Below are positions 13,500 through 15,029 of a stretch of 15,029 nucleotides of DNA, piece by piece. Source of the stretch: an uncultured Collinsella sp. (GTDB lineage Bacteria; Actinomycetota; Coriobacteriia; Coriobacteriales; Coriobacteriaceae). The notes beneath the pieces are model-generated. The model made no database searches, was not told the origin of the DNA, and saw nothing but the letters and a program-made list of their open reading frames with translations. The stretch covers positions 1-15,029 of the forward strand of contig UQTN01000050.1 of the NCBI GenBank assembly GCA_900543945.1. The letters run 5' to 3'. A program made the position numbers and the translations under genes. Position 1 is the first letter of the stretch. The number at the start of each line of letters is the position of its first letter.

Positions 13500-14216
13500 A
13501 TGCTGCGTGCGATGATTGTGGATGATGAGGCGCCGGCTCGCTCGGAGCTTCGCTTCCTGCTCGAGCAAACGGGCAAGATCGGCACGATCACGGAGGCGTC
13601 GAGCGTCCGCTCCGCCATCGAGATGCTTATGGAAAGTCGCGTGGATGTCGTGTTTCTCGATATCTCGATGCCCGGTGCCTCGGGCCTGCAACTTGCCGAG
13701 GCGCTGCATAAGCTCAAAAATCCGCCGGCGATCGTGTTTGTGACTGCGTATAGCGACCATGCGGTCGAGGCATTCGACGTGGATGCCGTCGATTATCTGA
13801 TGAAGCCGGTCGAGGAAGCTCGCTTGGATCGCGCGATCGAGAAGGTCATGCAACGCGCCAAGCCGGTTACGGACAGCAAAGTGACCATCGAGCGTATCCC
13901 GGTGGAAAAGGGCGGCCGCAAGGTGCTCATTCCCGTGGATGACATCCGCTTTATCATGGCAAAGGACGATTACTCCTGCATCTATACCGTCGATGATTGC
14001 TTTTTGTCGACGACCTCGCTGGCGCAGTTTGAGGCCAAGCTCTGCGACTTTGGCTTCTTCCGTGTTCACCGCCGCTATATCGTCAACCTAGCGTGCGTCA
14101 CGGACGTTGAGACGGTGCCCTCGGGCGCCATCCAGCTGGGCATTACGGGCGTCGACGAACGCGTGCCGGTTTCGCGCCGCCGCGTCGTGCCGCTCAAGAA
14201 GGCCCTGAGTCTCTAG
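13500..14216 (+). CDS. LytTR-family response regulator (second copy)
   Basis: A 238-residue regulator. The receiver domain shows Asp8-Asp9, phospho-acceptor Asp54 in VFLDISMPG, Thr82 in VFVTAY and Lys102 in LMKPVE. The LytTR DNA-binding domain (about 135-236) shows GGRKVLIPVDDIRFIMAKDDY, FFRVHRRYIVN and VPVSRRRVVPLKKAL. It is closely similar to the regulator at 7596 throughout, so the two systems arose by duplication and may cross-talk. ATG at 13500 is preferred over an in-frame TTG at 13479 because the receiver domain starts here and GAAAGG lies ten bases upstream. A consensus -35 TTGACA at 13411-13416 lies inside the kinase gene end, but a good -10 at 17 bases is missing, so a separate promoter is only possible. 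Confidence 0.94.
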   Translation: MLRAMIVDDEAPARSELRFLLEQTGKIGTITEASSVRSAIEMLMESRVDVVFLDISMPGASGLQLAEALHKLKNPPAIVFVTAYSDHAVEAFDVDAVDYLMKPVEEARLDRAIEKVMQRAKPVTDSKVTIERIPVEKGGRKVLIPVDDIRFIMAKDDYSCIYTVDDCFLSTTSLAQFEAKLCDFGFFRVHRRYIVNLACVTDVETVPSGAIQLGITGVDERVPVSRRRVVPLKKALSL

Positions 14217-14222
14217 CACACT

Positions 14223-14273
14223 GGCCCCGCAGCCCTGTAGACCCATCGTCTGCGGAGCCGTGGGGCCTATTTT
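14223..14273 (+). terminator. Terminator after the second response regulator gene
   Basis: GGCCCCGC (14223-14230) pairs with GTGGGGCC (14260-14267) with one wobble, and the sequence continues TATTTTG. Within the long loop, AGAC/GTCT (14239-14242 with 14248-14251) pair, and CGCAG can compete by pairing with CTGCG. It ends the kinase/regulator operon seven bases after the stop codon. Confidence 0.65.
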
Positions 14274-14312
14274 GTATGTATCTGCCGAATCGTTTTTTGC
14301 GGAAGGGATTCC

Positions 14313-14780
14313 ATGAACAGTGCAAGCGCCAAGCGTATCGACATCATCTCGGACACCCACGGCTATTTATCGCCTGCGCTCTTGGATGAGCTTGAGGGCG
14401 CAGACCTGATCATCCACGCCGGCGACCTCACGTCAGAGATGGACTACGAGCACCTGTGCACCATCGCCCCTGTGCGGGCCGTATTGGGCAACAACGATTA
14501 CTACCGCGACTACGGCCCCGATGTAGACCGTCTTGCGCTCTTTACCTACGAAGGCCTCAAATTCGCCGTAGCCCACTACCGCGAAGACCTTCCGGTGGGA
14601 TCCGTAGACGTAGCCATCAACGGTCACACCCACGTAACCAAAGAAGCCCAAGTGGGCCGCTGCTTAGTCCTCAACCCGGGCAGCGCCAGCTACCCCAGAG
14701 GCACCCGAGGCCCCACCATGGCCAGAATGCTCGTTAAAGACGGCAAGATCCTAAGCACCAAGTTTATTGACTTGGACTAA
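14313..14780 (+). CDS. Metallophosphoesterase, YfcE/MJ0936 family
   Basis: A 155-residue cytoplasmic protein of the size typical for YfcE/MJ0936-like phosphodiesterases. Metal-ligand motifs appear in order: SDTHG (13-17), HAGD (35-38), GNND (59-62), His88 in VAHYRED and GHTH (104-107), followed by LNPGSASYPRG (about 118-128), a typical closing segment. Such enzymes hydrolyse phosphodiesters with Mn or Ni; the physiological substrate is usually unknown. His88 is in AHY rather than the common THG context. GGAAGGG lies five bases before the ATG. It is flanked by terminators on both sides, so it is likely monocistronic and not part of the LytTR locus. Confidence 0.9.
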   Translation: MNSASAKRIDIISDTHGYLSPALLDELEGADLIIHAGDLTSEMDYEHLCTIAPVRAVLGNNDYYRDYGPDVDRLALFTYEGLKFAVAHYREDLPVGSVDVAINGHTHVTKEAQVGRCLVLNPGSASYPRGTRGPTMARMLVKDGKILSTKFIDLD

Positions 14781-14794
14781 CCGCAACAAAAACT

Positions 14795-14819
14795 GGGGAT
14801 GCAGATGCGTCCCCCGTTT
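14795..14819 (+). terminator. Terminator after the metallophosphoesterase gene
   Basis: GGGGATGC (14795-14802) pairs with GCGTCCCC-type sequence at 14807-14814 (GGGGA/TCCCC, one T-G wobble, GC-rich inner step), followed by CGTTTC. It lies 14 bases after the stop codon. The short T-run makes it moderate rather than strong. Confidence 0.55.
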
Positions 14820-14880
14820 CCATTTGAGCCAAAGGCAGAGCTTCAACAAAAACAATCAGACCAACCCCGCCGAGGAGCAC

Positions 14881-14911
14881 GCGGGCTAGCCGCGCAGCGG
14901 CGCACGCCCGC
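14881..14911. repeat. Compound GC-rich palindrome
   Basis: Outer arms GCGGGC (14881-14886) and GCCCGC (14906-14911) enclose an inner perfect stem GCCGC/GCGGC (14889-14893 with 14897-14901, loop GCA). No T-run follows (AAAA on the + strand), but read on the - strand the stem is preceded, not followed, by T residues. It resembles the palindromes at the window start and is probably an intergenic repeat. Positions 14820-15029 otherwise hold no gene I can support. Confidence 0.5.
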
Positions 14912-14995
14912 AAAACTGGTTGAATAATGTGACGGCAGGGAGGGCTTCCGGGGCTGAGGGCGGGGGTTAAGTTTGTCGCGAGTTCCGCACGCAAA

Positions 14996-15018
14996 GGAAA
15001 GCACTTAATGTGCTTTCC
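14996..15018. repeat. Perfect 9-bp hairpin near the window end
   Basis: GGAAAGCAC (14996-15004) and GTGCTTTCC (15010-15018) are perfectly complementary around loop TTAAT, and CGCAA/TTGCG just outside may extend the stem. On the - strand it is followed by TTTGC, so it could end a - strand gene lying beyond the window. The window edge prevents a decision. Confidence 0.5.
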
Positions 15019-15029
15019 GTCTTGCGCAG

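Noticed and set aside
6167..14216. An agr-type quorum-sensing locus
   Set aside because: LytTR regulators are present, but no AgrB-like membrane peptidase or AgrD-like peptide gene was found, and the kinases carry GAF-like rather than multi-helix peptide-sensing inputs.
14764..14994. 76-residue - strand ORF at the window end
   Set aside because: It overlaps the metallophosphoesterase 3' end, its terminator and a compound palindrome; there is no convincing ribosome site or domain.

Overview
The window looks like a chromosomal segment of a high-GC actinobacterium. The best guess is class Coriobacteriia, Collinsella-like. This is an inference from strongly C-ending codons in the metabolic genes, the mix of gut-fermenter metabolism with LytTR two-component systems, and the general gene set; no marker gene is present. 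Eleven convincing protein genes were found, ten on the + strand and one on the - strand. No tRNA, rRNA, CRISPR array or intact transposase gene was seen.

Layout. Positions 1-578 hold no gene: a GC-rich part with strong palindromes (98-176), then an AT-rich part that should carry the promoter of a stand-alone carbamate kinase gene (579-1541). That gene ends at a textbook terminator (1607-1639). Next comes a 117-bp element bounded by perfect 26-bp inverted repeats (1709-1825), apparently a small mobile REPIN/MITE-like element. It abuts the 3' end of a - strand gene for a membrane-anchored C39-like cysteine peptidase (1837-2838). A hairpin-rich 356-nt gap without a convincing gene follows. Then come an APC-family amino-acid permease (3195-4646) and a metal-dependent amidohydrolase of the imidazolonepropionase/prolidase-like group (4778-6055), probably one operon. 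Together with the kinase these suggest uptake and hydrolysis of a nitrogen-rich compound, with energy recovered through carbamoyl phosphate. The link to the kinase is a hypothesis only.

The second half is regulatory. A LytS-type sensor kinase and LytTR response regulator (6167-8330) are followed by a Zn-dependent phospholipase C-family protein (8423-9367), an Atg22/UMF1-type MFS transporter (9469-10728) and a GT-A glycosyltransferase (10900-12087). The glycosyltransferase overlaps by four bases a second LytS-type kinase (12084-13427), which is followed by its own LytTR regulator (13500-14216). The two kinase/regulator pairs are clear paralogues. Both sensors replace the usual five-helix LYT input module with only two membrane helices and a GAF-like domain. 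A YfcE/MJ0936-type phosphodiesterase (14313-14780) and another palindrome-rich tail (14781-15029) close the window.

The most unusual items are the 117-bp inverted-repeat element, the glycosyltransferase translationally coupled to a LytS kinase within a doubled LytS/LytTR locus, the peptidase with a long disordered cytoplasmic N-terminus before a lipobox-like anchor, and terminators placed inside the leaders of the glycosyltransferase and peptidase genes. All family names come from motifs read by eye; no database search was run.
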